NCBI GenBank assembly: GCA_021324255.1
Contig: JAJPJL010000122.1
Coordinates: 1 to 43,464 of the forward strand
Direction of reading: 5' to 3'
DNA: 43,464 nucleotides
Source: Bacillota bacterium
GTDB lineage: Bacteria > Sysuimicrobiota > Sysuimicrobiia > Sysuimicrobiales > Segetimicrobiaceae
The notes below the pieces were generated by a model. That model was given only the letters and a program-made list of their open reading frames with translations. It had not been told where the DNA came from and did not search any database. Positions 25,122 to 33,348 of the stretch are shown here, in pieces. How positions within the stretch are numbered: position 1 is the stretch's first letter; the number at the start of each line of letters is the position of its first letter. The position numbers were made by a program, and so were the translations under genes.

Positions 25122-25966
25122 AGGACCACGCTGCCCGCCCGGTGGGAATGGCAGTCCAGATTGACCGCGACCGGCAGGCTCGCGATGTGGGTCGCACGGC
25201 TCTCCACGTGCACGGCGAGCGCCGTGACCCGGCCGCCGAACCCTGCCGGGCCGATCCCGAGCGCGTTAATTTTGTCGAGCAATTCGCGCTCGAGCGCGGC
25301 CAGCTCCGGATCGGCGCTGGGCGTCCCCACGGCCCGCAGGAGCGCGCGTTTGCTCAACAGCGCCGCCTGTTCGAACGTCCCGCCCATGCCCACGCCGACG
25401 ATGAGCGGCGGGCTGGGGTTGGGCCCCGCGTCGGACACCGCCTGGACGACGAACCTCACGGCGCCTTCCCGGCCGTCCGACGGCGTGAGCATCGCGAGGC
25501 GGCTCATATTGTCGCAACCGGCGCCCTTGGCGAGGAAGCCGAGCGCCACCCGATCCCCCGGCACGACGCGCGTGTAGACGATCGCGGGCGTGTTGTCGCC
25601 GGTGTTGATCCGGCGTAACGGCTGCTCGACCACGGACGGTCGCAGGTAGCCCTCGCGGTACCCCTGCCGGACGCCTTCCTGGATCGCCGCTTCCAGGTCG
25701 CCGCCCGCGACGTGGAGGTCCTGGCCCAGGTCGAGAAAGACCACTGCCTGGCCGGTATCCTGGCAGATTGGGTACCATTGCGAGCGCGCGACCTCGGCAT
25801 TTTCCAGCAGGCGTTCGAGCACGTGGCGGCCGGTCTCGCTCTCTTCCGTCGCCCGCGCCCGCCGGAGGGCAGCGAGCATGTCGTCGCCCATACGGTGGTT
25901 GACGGTGATGCACAGATCGCGCACCGCGGCGGTGATGTCGCCGGCGGCGATGGTCCGGATCGTCAA
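25118..25966 (-). CDS. Class I fumarase-type hydro-lyase, alpha subunit, with one cluster Cys replaced by Ser
   Basis: The N-terminal (alpha), [4Fe-4S]-carrying subunit (282 aa). Two usual cluster ligands are present: PICQDTGQAVVF (about 84-95) and NLDCHSHRAG near the C-terminus. At the place where the family normally reads CPP before VGVG, this protein has NPSPPLIVGVGMGGT, codon AGC, so Ser replaces Cys. A further Cys sits in GAGCDNMSRLAMLTP. The TTG start at 25966 has GGAGGG 6 bases upstream and overlaps the stop of the CoA-transferase gene (TTGA), so the operon is translationally coupled. Fumarase is the default name; mesaconase is plausible given the CoA-transferase neighbour. Confidence 0.87.
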   Translation of the reverse strand: MTIRTIAAGDITAAVRDLCITVNHRMGDDMLAALRRARATEESETGRHVLERLLENAEVARSQWYPICQDTGQAVVFLDLGQDLHVAGGDLEAAIQEGVRQGYREGYLRPSVVEQPLRRINTGDNTPAIVYTRVVPGDRVALGFLAKGAGCDNMSRLAMLTPSDGREGAVRFVVQAVSDAGPNPSPPLIVGVGMGGTFEQAALLSKRALLRAVGTPSADPELAALERELLDKINALGIGPAGFGGRVTALAVHVESRATHIASLPVAVNLDCHSHRAGSVVL

Positions 25967-27162
25967 ACGACGCCCTCCGCCGCAAGCCGCGCAAGGTCGT
26001 CCTTTGTGAGGCCGAGCCACTCCCCGTAGACCTCGCTGTTGTGCGCTCCGAGCGGAGGCCCGGCCGTTCGGACGGCGCCGGGTGTCTCGGAGAACTTCGG
26101 CACGACGCCCACCATGGCCAGGTCGCCCGCATCCCCGTCCGGCACCGAGATCACGTTGTCGCGCGCCGCAACGTGGGGGTCCGCGACGATGCGCGAAACG
26201 TCGTAGACAGGTCCCGCCACGGCGCCGCTCGCTTCGAGGCGGGCGAGGACTTCGCTCTCCGTGCGGCCGCCGATCCAGCCGGCGATGATGGCGTCGAGCT
26301 CGGCGCGGTGTGCCACGCGGGCCGCGTTGTCACAGAACCGCGGGTCCTCGATCAACTGGGGCTGGCCGATGGCTGCCGCCAAGCGTTCGAACACGCGCTG
26401 GCTCGTCGCCGACAGCGCGATCCACGTGCCGTCGTTGGCGGCGTACAAGTTTCTCGGGGCGGCGTCCGGGAACGTGCTGCCGGTCCGCCGGGCCTCGATG
26501 GCGAGCGCCCGGTACTGCGTCACATGGGGGATGAGCATCCGCAGGAGCGGCTCGTACAGGCTCACGTCGACGACCTGGCCCCGGCCGGTGGCGTGGCGGT
26601 GATGGAGCGCCATGAGCACCGCCATCGCCCCCATGACGCCGGCCACCTCGTCCGCGAGCGGGATCGGCGGGACGAGCGGCGGCGAATCGGGGAACCCGGT
26701 GATGGCGACGAGCCCGCTCATCGCCTCCGCGATCGTGCCGAAGCCCGGCCGGTGGCGGTAGGGACCGGTTTGACCGAACCCCGAGATGCGCAGCACGATG
26801 AGCCCCGGGGCACCCTGGAGCAGGCGGTCCGGGGCCAGCCCCCATCGTTCCAGCGTGCCGGGCCGGAAGTTTTCCACCACGACGTCGGCGCGCTGCGCGA
26901 GACGGACCAGCAGCTCCTGGCCCCGCGGGCGGCTGAGATCCAGCGTGATGGATTGCTTGTTCCTCGACATGACCTTCCACCACACCGAGGCCCCGTCGAC
27001 AAATGGTCCCCAGGAACGCAGCGGGTCGCCGCGCTTCGGGTGCTCGACCTTGACGACGCGGGCGCCAAAGTCGGCGAACATGGATGTCGCGGTGCCCCCC
27101 GACACAATCGTCGAGAGGTCCAAGATGGTGAGATCGCTGAGCGGGCCGCTCCTGTGCATCAT
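25963..27162 (-). CDS. Family III CoA-transferase (CaiB/BaiF type)
   Basis: A 399-residue family III acyl-CoA transferase that moves CoA between a dicarboxylic or other organic acid and a CoA donor through an aspartyl-CoA intermediate. Evidence includes LTILDLSTIVSGGTATSMFADFGARVVKVEHP in parts (10-42), the ADVVVENFRPGTLERWG block (about 92-108), SGFGQTGPYRHRPGF, and the catalytic Asp in PLADEVAGVMGAM (about 169). The length is standard. It is the first gene of a three-gene leftward operon with the two hydratase subunits. The pairing suggests a pathway on a C4-C5 dicarboxylate such as mesaconate, citramalate or itaconate, but the acid is not determinable. Confidence 0.9.
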   Translation of the reverse strand: MMHRSGPLSDLTILDLSTIVSGGTATSMFADFGARVVKVEHPKRGDPLRSWGPFVDGASVWWKVMSRNKQSITLDLSRPRGQELLVRLAQRADVVVENFRPGTLERWGLAPDRLLQGAPGLIVLRISGFGQTGPYRHRPGFGTIAEAMSGLVAITGFPDSPPLVPPIPLADEVAGVMGAMAVLMALHHRHATGRGQVVDVSLYEPLLRMLIPHVTQYRALAIEARRTGSTFPDAAPRNLYAANDGTWIALSATSQRVFERLAAAIGQPQLIEDPRFCDNAARVAHRAELDAIIAGWIGGRTESEVLARLEASGAVAGPVYDVSRIVADPHVAARDNVISVPDGDAGDLAMVGVVPKFSETPGAVRTAGPPLGAHNSEVYGEWLGLTKDDLARLAAEGVV

Positions 27163-27277
27163 CGCGGGCTATACGAGCGTTCGCCTCCGGGCACAGATTC
27201 CGCCCGGACATCGGCGTCCCTGCCCGCGGAGCTCTCCGGGCCGCAGCCGCGCCCGCGGCGCGCTACGGCGGAGGGGG

Positions 27278-29572
27278 TCACAGGACCGGCGGTCGCAGGA
27301 GCGAGGCGCGGGCGTCGCGAGCCGGCGCCGATAGGGGGTGTCCGGGGAGATCTTCGAGCTGGGCAAGGATCTCCGCGGCCTGCCAGGCGAGACGCTGCAG
27401 GTCGCCATCGGGGATGTGGTGACGCGTCGTCACGCTCCCCCAGGCCCGGCCGGCCGCCCACGTCATGATCGCCGAGGCGCGCCACGCCGCCTGGGCCGGT
27501 TGACTGCCGGCCCCCGCAAGCTCGTCCTCGAGCGGGTCCGGCGGGAGTCGCTTCTCGCGCAGCGCGGCGTTCAGCCGCACGACGACGCGCCGCAGCGCGA
27601 GGAGCGCCCGGCGCACCTCTTCCCCGACGGGCCCGTGCTCCCACCCCGCCAGGCGCGCCGTGGCCTCGGATTCACGGTGACCCGGGCGGGCGAGCGCCCG
27701 TACCCGCGGCACGACAAGCCGTTCGGTCCCGAGCGCCCCGGCCACACCCGCGAGCGCCAGGGGCTTCGCGGGCAGAATCCGGGCTCGGATCGCCTCGGCG
27801 AGCAACAGCATTCTCGGATGGCGCATGCGCGCGGCCGTACGGCCGGCATCCGTGGGGCGTCCGGCGGCGTCGAGGTATCCGAGATCGCGGAGGATCGCCC
27901 GGCGCGCGCGGAACTCATGCACCTCGCGATTCTCGAGAGCGTCGAGCGTACGCGCCGCCTCCCGGCGTTCGCGCTCTAGGGCCGCAAGGTCGGGCAGGCT
28001 TGCGAGGCAGCGGTCGACGGCGGGGCACCCGGTGCAGGGGACCCGCACGATCTGCTGCCCGAGCTGTGCGACCGCCTCCGCCCCGCCGGGCCGGCGCCGT
28101 GCGCGCCGCAGGCGGTCGAGCAGCCCCTCAAACTTGGCCCGTGTCGCCAGGCGGTCGCCGCAGGGCCGGTCCACGAGGGGATCCTGCGGGAGCGCGGCGA
28201 GCCGTTCGCGCGCCGCGGCGATCTCCGGTTGCCGCAGAAAGCCCGCGAATGACCGGCGCATCATCTCCTCCGCGTCCGCCGACGGTCCGCGGACGAGCAG
28301 GTTGAGCACCTGCGCGTCGCTCGGCGTGAACCTCGAGACGACCGGGTCGGGCGCGGCCGCGGCCAGGGCCAGCCCCGCCTCCGCATCGTCCGTGCGTTCC
28401 GCCGCGACGACCACGATCCCGAGGGTGTCCCGGCCCCGGCGTCCTGCCCGGCCGCTCATCTGATGGAATTCCGTCGGCGTGAGCGGCTCCACGCCCTCGG
28501 GGCCGTGCCGGTAGAGTGTCGAGAGCACGACGGTGCGCGCCGGAACGTCCAGCCCGGCCGCCAGCGTGGTCGTCGCGCAGACGAAGCGCACCAACCCTGC
28601 CTCGAGCAACTCTTCCACGCACAGGCGCCACGCGGTGAGGTGCCCCGCGTGGTGGGACGCCACGCCCGCGCGGCGGAGCCCTGTGAGCAGGGGGTGCGCT
28701 GAAAGCTGGGGAGTCGCGGCGAGCCATCGCTGGATCCGCGCCGCGCGCTCGGCGTCCCCGGGCGCGGGGCGGGCGCCGAGCGCGCGCGCCGCGTCGTCGC
28801 ACTCGCGGCGGCTCGGAAAGAACAGAATCGCGGGCGTGAGACGATGCCGGTCGAGTCCCTCCGCGACGGCCGCGAGCCAGCGCGGCTGTTTCGAGCGCGC
28901 TCGAATCCCGGGCGCGGCGTCCGGAGGAAGGAGTTGCCCGCTCGCGTCCGCCAGGAGAAACGCGAGCGGCACCGGGCGCGTATCCAGCGTGATCACCGCG
29001 GGCGCGCGCCCGCGGAGCGTGCCGATCCACGCTGCCAGCGCGCCGGCGTTTGGGATCGTCGCGGAGAGCAGGAGCAGCCGGCTCTCTCGCGGCGCCAGCA
29101 ACAGCACTTCTTCCCACGCCGTGCCGCGTTCAGGGTCGGCCAGATAGTGGGCCTCGTCGAGCACGATCACGCCCGCCGGCGCCTCCCGGCCTGCCGGGTC
29201 GTACAGGGTATTGCGCAGGATCTCGGTCGTCGCCACGATTACCGGGGCGCGCGTATTCACGCGCCGCTCGCCGGTGAGGAGCCCCACGGCGGCGTCGCCG
29301 AACAGGGCCTGGAACCTCCGGAACTTCTGGTTCGAGAGCGCCTTGAGCGGGGTCGTGTACCACACTCTGGAGGGTGCGGCCCCGGCCGGGGTCTCGAGGG
29401 TGCCCGCGATGTGCTGCTCCGCGATCCAGGTCTTGCCGCTGCCCGTCGGCGCGGAGACCACGACGTCGCCGTGCTCCAGCGCGGCGAGCGCATCGCGTTG
29501 GAACTGCGCGGGCGCAAACGGGCTCCGCGGCGCCTCGCCGACGTCGCGGAGGATCGCCTGCAGCGTGGTCAC
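27278..29572 (-). CDS. Ski2-like superfamily 2 helicase
   Basis: A DExH-box helicase of the Ski2/Mtr4/Hel308 group (764 aa from GTG 29572; GTG 29626 would add 18). In order: Q-like FQRDALAAL, Walker A APTGSGKTWIAEQH (about 42-55), TTPLKALSNQKFRRF, DEAH box VIVLDEAHYL (about 116-125), LLLSATIPN, then the second RecA domain with FFPSRRECDDAA, HHAGHL, TTTLAAGLDVPAR and motif VI HQMSGRAGRRGRD (about 369-381). After it, a segment with Cys pairs (CTGCPAVDRC, about 511-520) and a helical C-terminus recall the DSHCT region of RNA helicases. Such bacterial proteins probably act on structured RNA. No ribosome binding site decides the start. Confidence 0.88.
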   Translation of the reverse strand: MTTLQAILRDVGEAPRSPFAPAQFQRDALAALEHGDVVVSAPTGSGKTWIAEQHIAGTLETPAGAAPSRVWYTTPLKALSNQKFRRFQALFGDAAVGLLTGERRVNTRAPVIVATTEILRNTLYDPAGREAPAGVIVLDEAHYLADPERGTAWEEVLLLAPRESRLLLLSATIPNAGALAAWIGTLRGRAPAVITLDTRPVPLAFLLADASGQLLPPDAAPGIRARSKQPRWLAAVAEGLDRHRLTPAILFFPSRRECDDAARALGARPAPGDAERAARIQRWLAATPQLSAHPLLTGLRRAGVASHHAGHLTAWRLCVEELLEAGLVRFVCATTTLAAGLDVPARTVVLSTLYRHGPEGVEPLTPTEFHQMSGRAGRRGRDTLGIVVVAAERTDDAEAGLALAAAAPDPVVSRFTPSDAQVLNLLVRGPSADAEEMMRRSFAGFLRQPEIAAARERLAALPQDPLVDRPCGDRLATRAKFEGLLDRLRRARRRPGGAEAVAQLGQQIVRVPCTGCPAVDRCLASLPDLAALERERREAARTLDALENREVHEFRARRAILRDLGYLDAAGRPTDAGRTAARMRHPRMLLLAEAIRARILPAKPLALAGVAGALGTERLVVPRVRALARPGHRESEATARLAGWEHGPVGEEVRRALLALRRVVVRLNAALREKRLPPDPLEDELAGAGSQPAQAAWRASAIMTWAAGRAWGSVTTRHHIPDGDLQRLAWQAAEILAQLEDLPGHPLSAPARDARASLLRPPVL

Positions 29573-29653
29573 GCGGGCGCGGCCCACAGGAGCCGCCCGG
29601 GGCCGCGTCGAATGCCGGGGGAGCACACGAGACCGTGGTGGTTCGAGGGACCT

Positions 29654-30094
29654 GTGCCGAGACAGACCAAGGGATTCACAGCGTACGAGCGGCGGTTCTT
29701 GGCGAGCCTGATCCGGCAGGTGTGGCGAGCCTGCCAGGGGTTCGTCGCCGTGGTCGTGGAGCGCGGACCGGGAGAAGCCATCTACGCGCTCGAGAACCTC
29801 GCCGAATGGTCGACCGCCCAGCGTGCCCGGTTGCGCTCAACCGCGGGGCGTTCGCAGGCCGTCGGCGACCCGGCGCGCCGGGTCGCGACCGAGCTGCTGC
29901 GCGACGTGCACACCTTTTGCGGCGGGCTCGGTGATCTGCTCGGCAATACCCAGCAGTCCGCGCTCGATCCCGATGAGGTGGAGGACGAGGCGCTGACGAT
30001 GGTCGATGGATTCCTGTCGTGGACGACCTTGATGGCCACGCAGCTCGGGATCTCCGGCAACCTCCGCCCGCGGACCCTCTGGCACGAGCGCTAG
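29654..30094 (+). CDS. Unknown helical protein (146 aa)
   Basis: An unrecognised soluble protein, mostly helical: FTAYERRFLASLIRQVWRAC (8-27), VAVVVERGPGEAIYALENLAEW, a basic stretch (RARLRSTAGRS), AARRVATELLRDVHTF-like helices, and a C-terminal part with DEVEDEALTMVDGFL. GTG at 29654 is preceded by GAGGGA 5 bases away. It is divergent from the Ski2-like helicase with about 80 bases between starts, so both may share a control region. Its acidic and hydrophobic pattern suits a small helical bundle; no function is assigned. Confidence 0.65.
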   Translation: MPRQTKGFTAYERRFLASLIRQVWRACQGFVAVVVERGPGEAIYALENLAEWSTAQRARLRSTAGRSQAVGDPARRVATELLRDVHTFCGGLGDLLGNTQQSALDPDEVEDEALTMVDGFLSWTTLMATQLGISGNLRPRTLWHER

Positions 30095-30106
30095 CGTCGC
30101 GCCGGC

Positions 30107-30790
30107 CTACCGGATCTCGAACGTGTCTCCCGGCTTCAGCACCTGCACCCGGGACTCCGTTGACGACTCGACCCGCCGCTTGAACGCCTGCGGATCCTGA
30201 GCGATCAGCGGCCACGTGTTGTAGTGCTGCGGCAGGATCGTGCGCGCGCCGAGGAACTTCGCCGCGAGCGCGGCGTCCTCGGGTCCCATCGTGAAATTGT
30301 CGCCGATCGGCAGCATGGCCACGTCGAGCCCGCCCTCGCCGATCAACCGCATGTCCGAGAAGACGGCGGTGTCTCCGGCGTCGTACACGCGCTTGCCTTC
30401 GACCTCGAGCAGGATGCCCGCCGGCATGCCCCCGTAGGCGCCGTCGGGGAACGCGGAGCCGTGGAACGCCGGCGTCAGCTTGACCCGCCCAAACGGGAAC
30501 GTGTGACCTCCGCCGATGTGAAGGGCATGGACGTTGGCCACGCCCTGCTTCTGCGCGTAGTTCACGATCTCAAAGTTGGCGATCACCGTCGCCCCCGTCC
30601 GCTTCGCGAGCTCCGCGGTATCGCCGTAGTGATCGCCGTGCGCATGCGTGACGATGATGAACGCGGGGCGAAGCTCGGCGGCGCCTGGCGGCGCCTGCGT
30701 ATTGCCGGTGAGAAACGGGTCGATGAGCACGGTCGTGCCTTTGGTCTCGAGCGCCCATGTCGCGTGGCCCAGAAATGTCAGCGTCGCCAT
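30107..30790 (-). CDS. Metal-dependent hydrolase, UPF0173 (metallo-beta-lactamase fold)
   Basis: A 227-residue MBL-fold hydrolase of the UPF0173/YtkL type. It begins MATLTFLGHATWALETKGT, has IIVTHAHGDHYGDTAELA with the metal-binding HxHxDH (about 54-59), and ends with GARTILPQHYNTWPLIAQD, the last metal His being near 197. ADAGDTAVFSD-like VYDAGDTAVFSDM (about 142-154) supplies the bridging Asp. Such proteins are hydrolases of unknown physiological substrate. AAGGAG precedes the ATG by about 10 bases. It diverges from threonine aldolase and converges on the unknown 146-residue gene. Confidence 0.9.
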   Translation of the reverse strand: MATLTFLGHATWALETKGTTVLIDPFLTGNTQAPPGAAELRPAFIIVTHAHGDHYGDTAELAKRTGATVIANFEIVNYAQKQGVANVHALHIGGGHTFPFGRVKLTPAFHGSAFPDGAYGGMPAGILLEVEGKRVYDAGDTAVFSDMRLIGEGGLDVAMLPIGDNFTMGPEDAALAAKFLGARTILPQHYNTWPLIAQDPQAFKRRVESSTESRVQVLKPGDTFEIR

Positions 30791-30900
30791 CACCCAGTCT
30801 CCTTCCGTGCCGGTTGTCCCGCGCGCACGCCGGCCGTCGATCGAGCCATGCGGTTCCAACGGTGGGCCATACGGTGTCGGCAGCGCAGTGGTGTTGCGTC

Positions 30901-30906
30901 TATAAT
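30901..30906 (+). promoter_or_regulatory. -10 element of the threonine aldolase gene
   Basis: A consensus TATAAT lies 33 bases upstream of the GTG start. No good -35 hexamer is seen at 16-18 bases spacing. Confidence 0.45.
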
Positions 30907-30938
30907 ATGGTAGCAGATTGTCCGGCAGGGAGGTAGAC

Positions 30939-32000
30939 GTGACGACACTGATCGATCTCGCCAGCGATACCCTGACCAGCCCGTCGGCGGGCATGCGGGC
31001 GTTCATGGCGCGCGCCCCGGTGGGCGACGAGCAGCGTCAGGAGGACCCCTCGGTCAACGCCCTGCAGGAGCGGGTCGCCGCGCTGCTCGGCAAGGAGGCC
31101 GCGCTGTACCTTCCGTCGGCGACCATGGCCAATGCGATCGCGGTCAAGACGCACACCCGCCCGGGCGACGAGGTGGTGCTGGAGCGGACGGCGCACATCG
31201 TCACGTCCGAAGCGGGCGGCACGGCGCTGCTCTCCGGGGCGATGGTGTACGTCATCGACGGCGTCCGGGGCGTGTTTACCGAGCAGCAGGTCGTCGACGC
31301 CATCCGGCGGGACGACCCCCACTGCGCGCGCACGCGGCTCGTCTGCGTGGAGCAGACGTCGAATCAGGGCGGGGGCACCGTGTGGCCCGTCGCCCGCCTG
31401 CACGCGGTCGCGGAGGCCGCCCACCGGCACGGGTTGCGTACCCACATGGACGGTGCGCGCGTGATGAACGCCGCGGTGGCCTCGGGGATCCCGGCCGCGG
31501 AGCACGCGCGCGGGTACGATTCCGTGACGTTTTGCCTGACGAAAGGACTGGGATGCCCGGTGGGCGCGCTGCTTGCCGGCGAGCGAGCGTTTATCACGGA
31601 AGCCCGGCGCTACAAGCACATGTTCGGCGGCGCCATGCGGCAGGCGGGGATCATCGCGGCGGCCGGGCTGTACGCGCTCGACCACAACGTCGAGCGGCTG
31701 GCGCAGGATCACACGCATGCCAAGATCCTGGCGCGGGGCCTCGCGGAGATTCCAGGCATTGCCATCGACGTCGCGCACGTCGAGACCAACCTCGTCTTCT
31801 TCGACGTCGCGGGAACGGGACTCACGGCCAAGGAGGCCGTCGAGCGGCTCCTGGCCCGCGGCGTCCGGATGGGGGCGACCGGCCGGACGCGCATCCGCGC
31901 GGTCACGCACATGGACGTCTCGCAGCAGGACGTGGAACGGGCGGTGGAGATCGCGCGCGAGGTATGGGGGCGGGCGCGCGCCGGCGCCCCGGGTGAATAG
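30939..32000 (+). CDS. Threonine aldolase (low-specificity type)
   Basis: A fold-type I PLP enzyme that splits L-threonine or L-allo-threonine into glycine and acetaldehyde (353 aa). It starts TTLIDLASDTLTSPSAGMRAFM, has GDEQRQEDPSVNALQERVAALLGKEAALYLPS in parts (24-55), QTSNQGGGTVWP, LRTHMDGARVMNA with the cofactor Asp-Arg pair, and the Schiff-base Lys in FCLTKGLGCPVGALL (about residue 200). A MFGGAMRQAG block follows. The GTG start at 30939 has GGGAGGTAG 5 bases upstream. The motif set fits LtaE-type enzymes. It has its own promoter-like box and a shared terminator with the ferredoxin gene. Confidence 0.93.
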   Translation: MTTLIDLASDTLTSPSAGMRAFMARAPVGDEQRQEDPSVNALQERVAALLGKEAALYLPSATMANAIAVKTHTRPGDEVVLERTAHIVTSEAGGTALLSGAMVYVIDGVRGVFTEQQVVDAIRRDDPHCARTRLVCVEQTSNQGGGTVWPVARLHAVAEAAHRHGLRTHMDGARVMNAAVASGIPAAEHARGYDSVTFCLTKGLGCPVGALLAGERAFITEARRYKHMFGGAMRQAGIIAAAGLYALDHNVERLAQDHTHAKILARGLAEIPGIAIDVAHVETNLVFFDVAGTGLTAKEAVERLLARGVRMGATGRTRIRAVTHMDVSQQDVERAVEIAREVWGRARAGAPGE

Positions 32001-32028
32001 GGCGCGGACCGGCGCCGGGCGCTCACCA

Positions 32029-32069
32029 ACGACGGGACCGGGAGCGCTCGGCGCCCCCGGTCCCGTCGT
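32029..32069. terminator. Bidirectional hairpin between threonine aldolase and ferredoxin genes
   Basis: A perfect 14-bp inverted repeat (arm ACGACGGGACCGGG at 32029-32042, partner 32056-32069) lies between the converging genes and should terminate both transcripts. There is no U-tract. Confidence 0.7.
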
Positions 32070-32087
32070 GCCGGCAACCCGATCGGG

Positions 32088-32378
32088 TCAGACGTGCCCG
32101 TGTTTTGCTTGGAACTCGTCCTTGCTCAATTTGTAGTGGTCGGCGCCTTCTTCGATGTACTTTTTGTACTGGTCCGGGACGTCGCCCTCGGCAAAGATCG
32201 CCGTGACGGGACACACCGACTCGCACGCGCCGCAGTCGATGCACTCCTCCGGATTGATGTACAGGTGAATCTCTCCCTGGTCCTCGTCCGCCTTCGGATG
32301 GATGCAGTCGACGGGGCAGACCTCGACGCACGAGCGGTCCTTCGTCCCGATGCACGGCTCCGTGATCACGTAGGTCAT
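32088..32378 (-). CDS. fdxA: Seven-iron ferredoxin ([3Fe-4S] + [4Fe-4S])
   Basis: A 96-residue ferredoxin of the Azotobacter FdI type. The first cluster motif is C-x7-C-x3-C-P (CIGTKDRSCVEVCPVDCIH, 9-27), typical of [3Fe-4S] sites. The second is CIDCGACESVCPVTAIF (about 46-62), typical of [4Fe-4S]. The C-terminal extension (VPDQYKKYIEEGADHY...) is shared with that family. It likely carries electrons for KorAB or similar low-potential enzymes. Upstream on its strand is AAGGAGG before the ATG and a good promoter at 32432-32460. It stands alone between threonine aldolase and the NUDIX gene. Confidence 0.93.
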   Translation of the reverse strand: MTYVITEPCIGTKDRSCVEVCPVDCIHPKADEDQGEIHLYINPEECIDCGACESVCPVTAIFAEGDVPDQYKKYIEEGADHYKLSKDEFQAKHGHV

Positions 32379-32431
32379 GCTGGGGCGCCTCCTTGAAGAC
32401 TGATCTCTCGCGATGCGCTTCCGCTGCCGCC

Positions 32432-32460
32432 ATTATACGCTAGGGGCCCGCGGATGTCCT
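32432..32460 (-). promoter_or_regulatory. Promoter of the seven-iron ferredoxin gene
   Basis: Read on the minus strand: AGGACA (32455-32460) and a perfect TATAAT (32432-32437), exactly 17 bases apart. The -10 box lies about 55 bases before the ATG. Confidence 0.65.
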
Positions 32461-32577
32461 GGTGTGGCCGCGGCCGTCCCGCGCGGCGCCGGAGCCGGCG
32501 CCGGGATCCGGCCGGGGAATCCGCCGGCGGCACGTCGTATGCTATGCTGGCACGCATCGGAGGAAAGGACGGGCCGG

Positions 32578-33336
32578 TTGGATTCGCGATCGCGCCGCCA
32601 ATCCGCGGCAGGGCCGTCGAGCGGGCCGCAGTCCCGGCCGGCCGGGGGCCGTGGCTTGAGCCGCCGGCCCGGCCCCCCTGGCAGCCGCGCGGTCGAGGCC
32701 GCTCCGATCCCGCCGGAGGTCGGCGCCCTGTTGCACGACCTCGGACGGTTTGGCGCGCACGTGCGGCGCGCCTTGGCCGGCCGCGCGCACCGCCGGCGCA
32801 CCGCCGTGCCCGGCGCGGCCCGGGCGGCCGTGCTGGTTCCGCTCGTGCCGTCGAGCGCCGGCGCCGCGGTGCTCCTGACGAAGCGGACGGACACCGTGCT
32901 GCACCACCGCGGTCAGATCTCGTTTCCCGGCGGCCGCATCGAACCGGGCGAGACGCCGATCGATGCGGCGCTGCGCGAGACATTCGAGGAGATCGGCGTC
33001 CCGCCGGCCGACGTGGAGATCCTGGGGCGCCTCGGCGACGAGACGATCCGCGCGTCGGGATTCACGGTCACGCCGGTGGTGGGCGTGATTGCCGCGCCCC
33101 GCCGGCTGCGGCTCAGCGTGCGCGAAGTGCGTGCGACCCTCCGCGTCCCGCTGTCGGTCCTGCTCGACCACCGGAACATTCGCAGCGAGGTGTGGGAGCG
33201 AGACGGGCGGGTGCGGCCCGTGCGGTTCTACCAGATCGGCTCGGATGTTGTCTGGGGCGCTACGGCGCGCATCCTTGCCGGGTTCCTGCACGCCGTCCTG
33301 GGAGCGCCCGCGCGCCGCGTGGGACAGGTCGGATAG
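32578..33336 (+). CDS. NUDIX hydrolase, CoA pyrophosphatase (NudL) type
   Basis: A NUDIX enzyme (252 aa) that hydrolyses nucleoside diphosphates linked to another group, here most like the CoA/acyl-CoA pyrophosphatase branch. The NUDIX box is complete: GGRIEPGETPIDAALRETFE then EIGV (about 120-143), preceded by LLTKRTDTVLHHRGQISFP, which marks the NudL/UPF0035 group. The first 40-50 residues are Arg/Pro-rich and unconserved, so the true start may lie downstream. TTG 32578 was chosen because GGAGGAAAGGA sits 8 bases before it. It is followed 12 bases later by a phosphoesterase gene. Confidence 0.82.
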   Translation: MDSRSRRQSAAGPSSGPQSRPAGGRGLSRRPGPPGSRAVEAAPIPPEVGALLHDLGRFGAHVRRALAGRAHRRRTAVPGAARAAVLVPLVPSSAGAAVLLTKRTDTVLHHRGQISFPGGRIEPGETPIDAALRETFEEIGVPPADVEILGRLGDETIRASGFTVTPVVGVIAAPRRLRLSVREVRATLRVPLSVLLDHRNIRSEVWERDGRVRPVRFYQIGSDVVWGATARILAGFLHAVLGAPARRVGQVG

Positions 33337-33348
33337 GAGGCGGATCGG

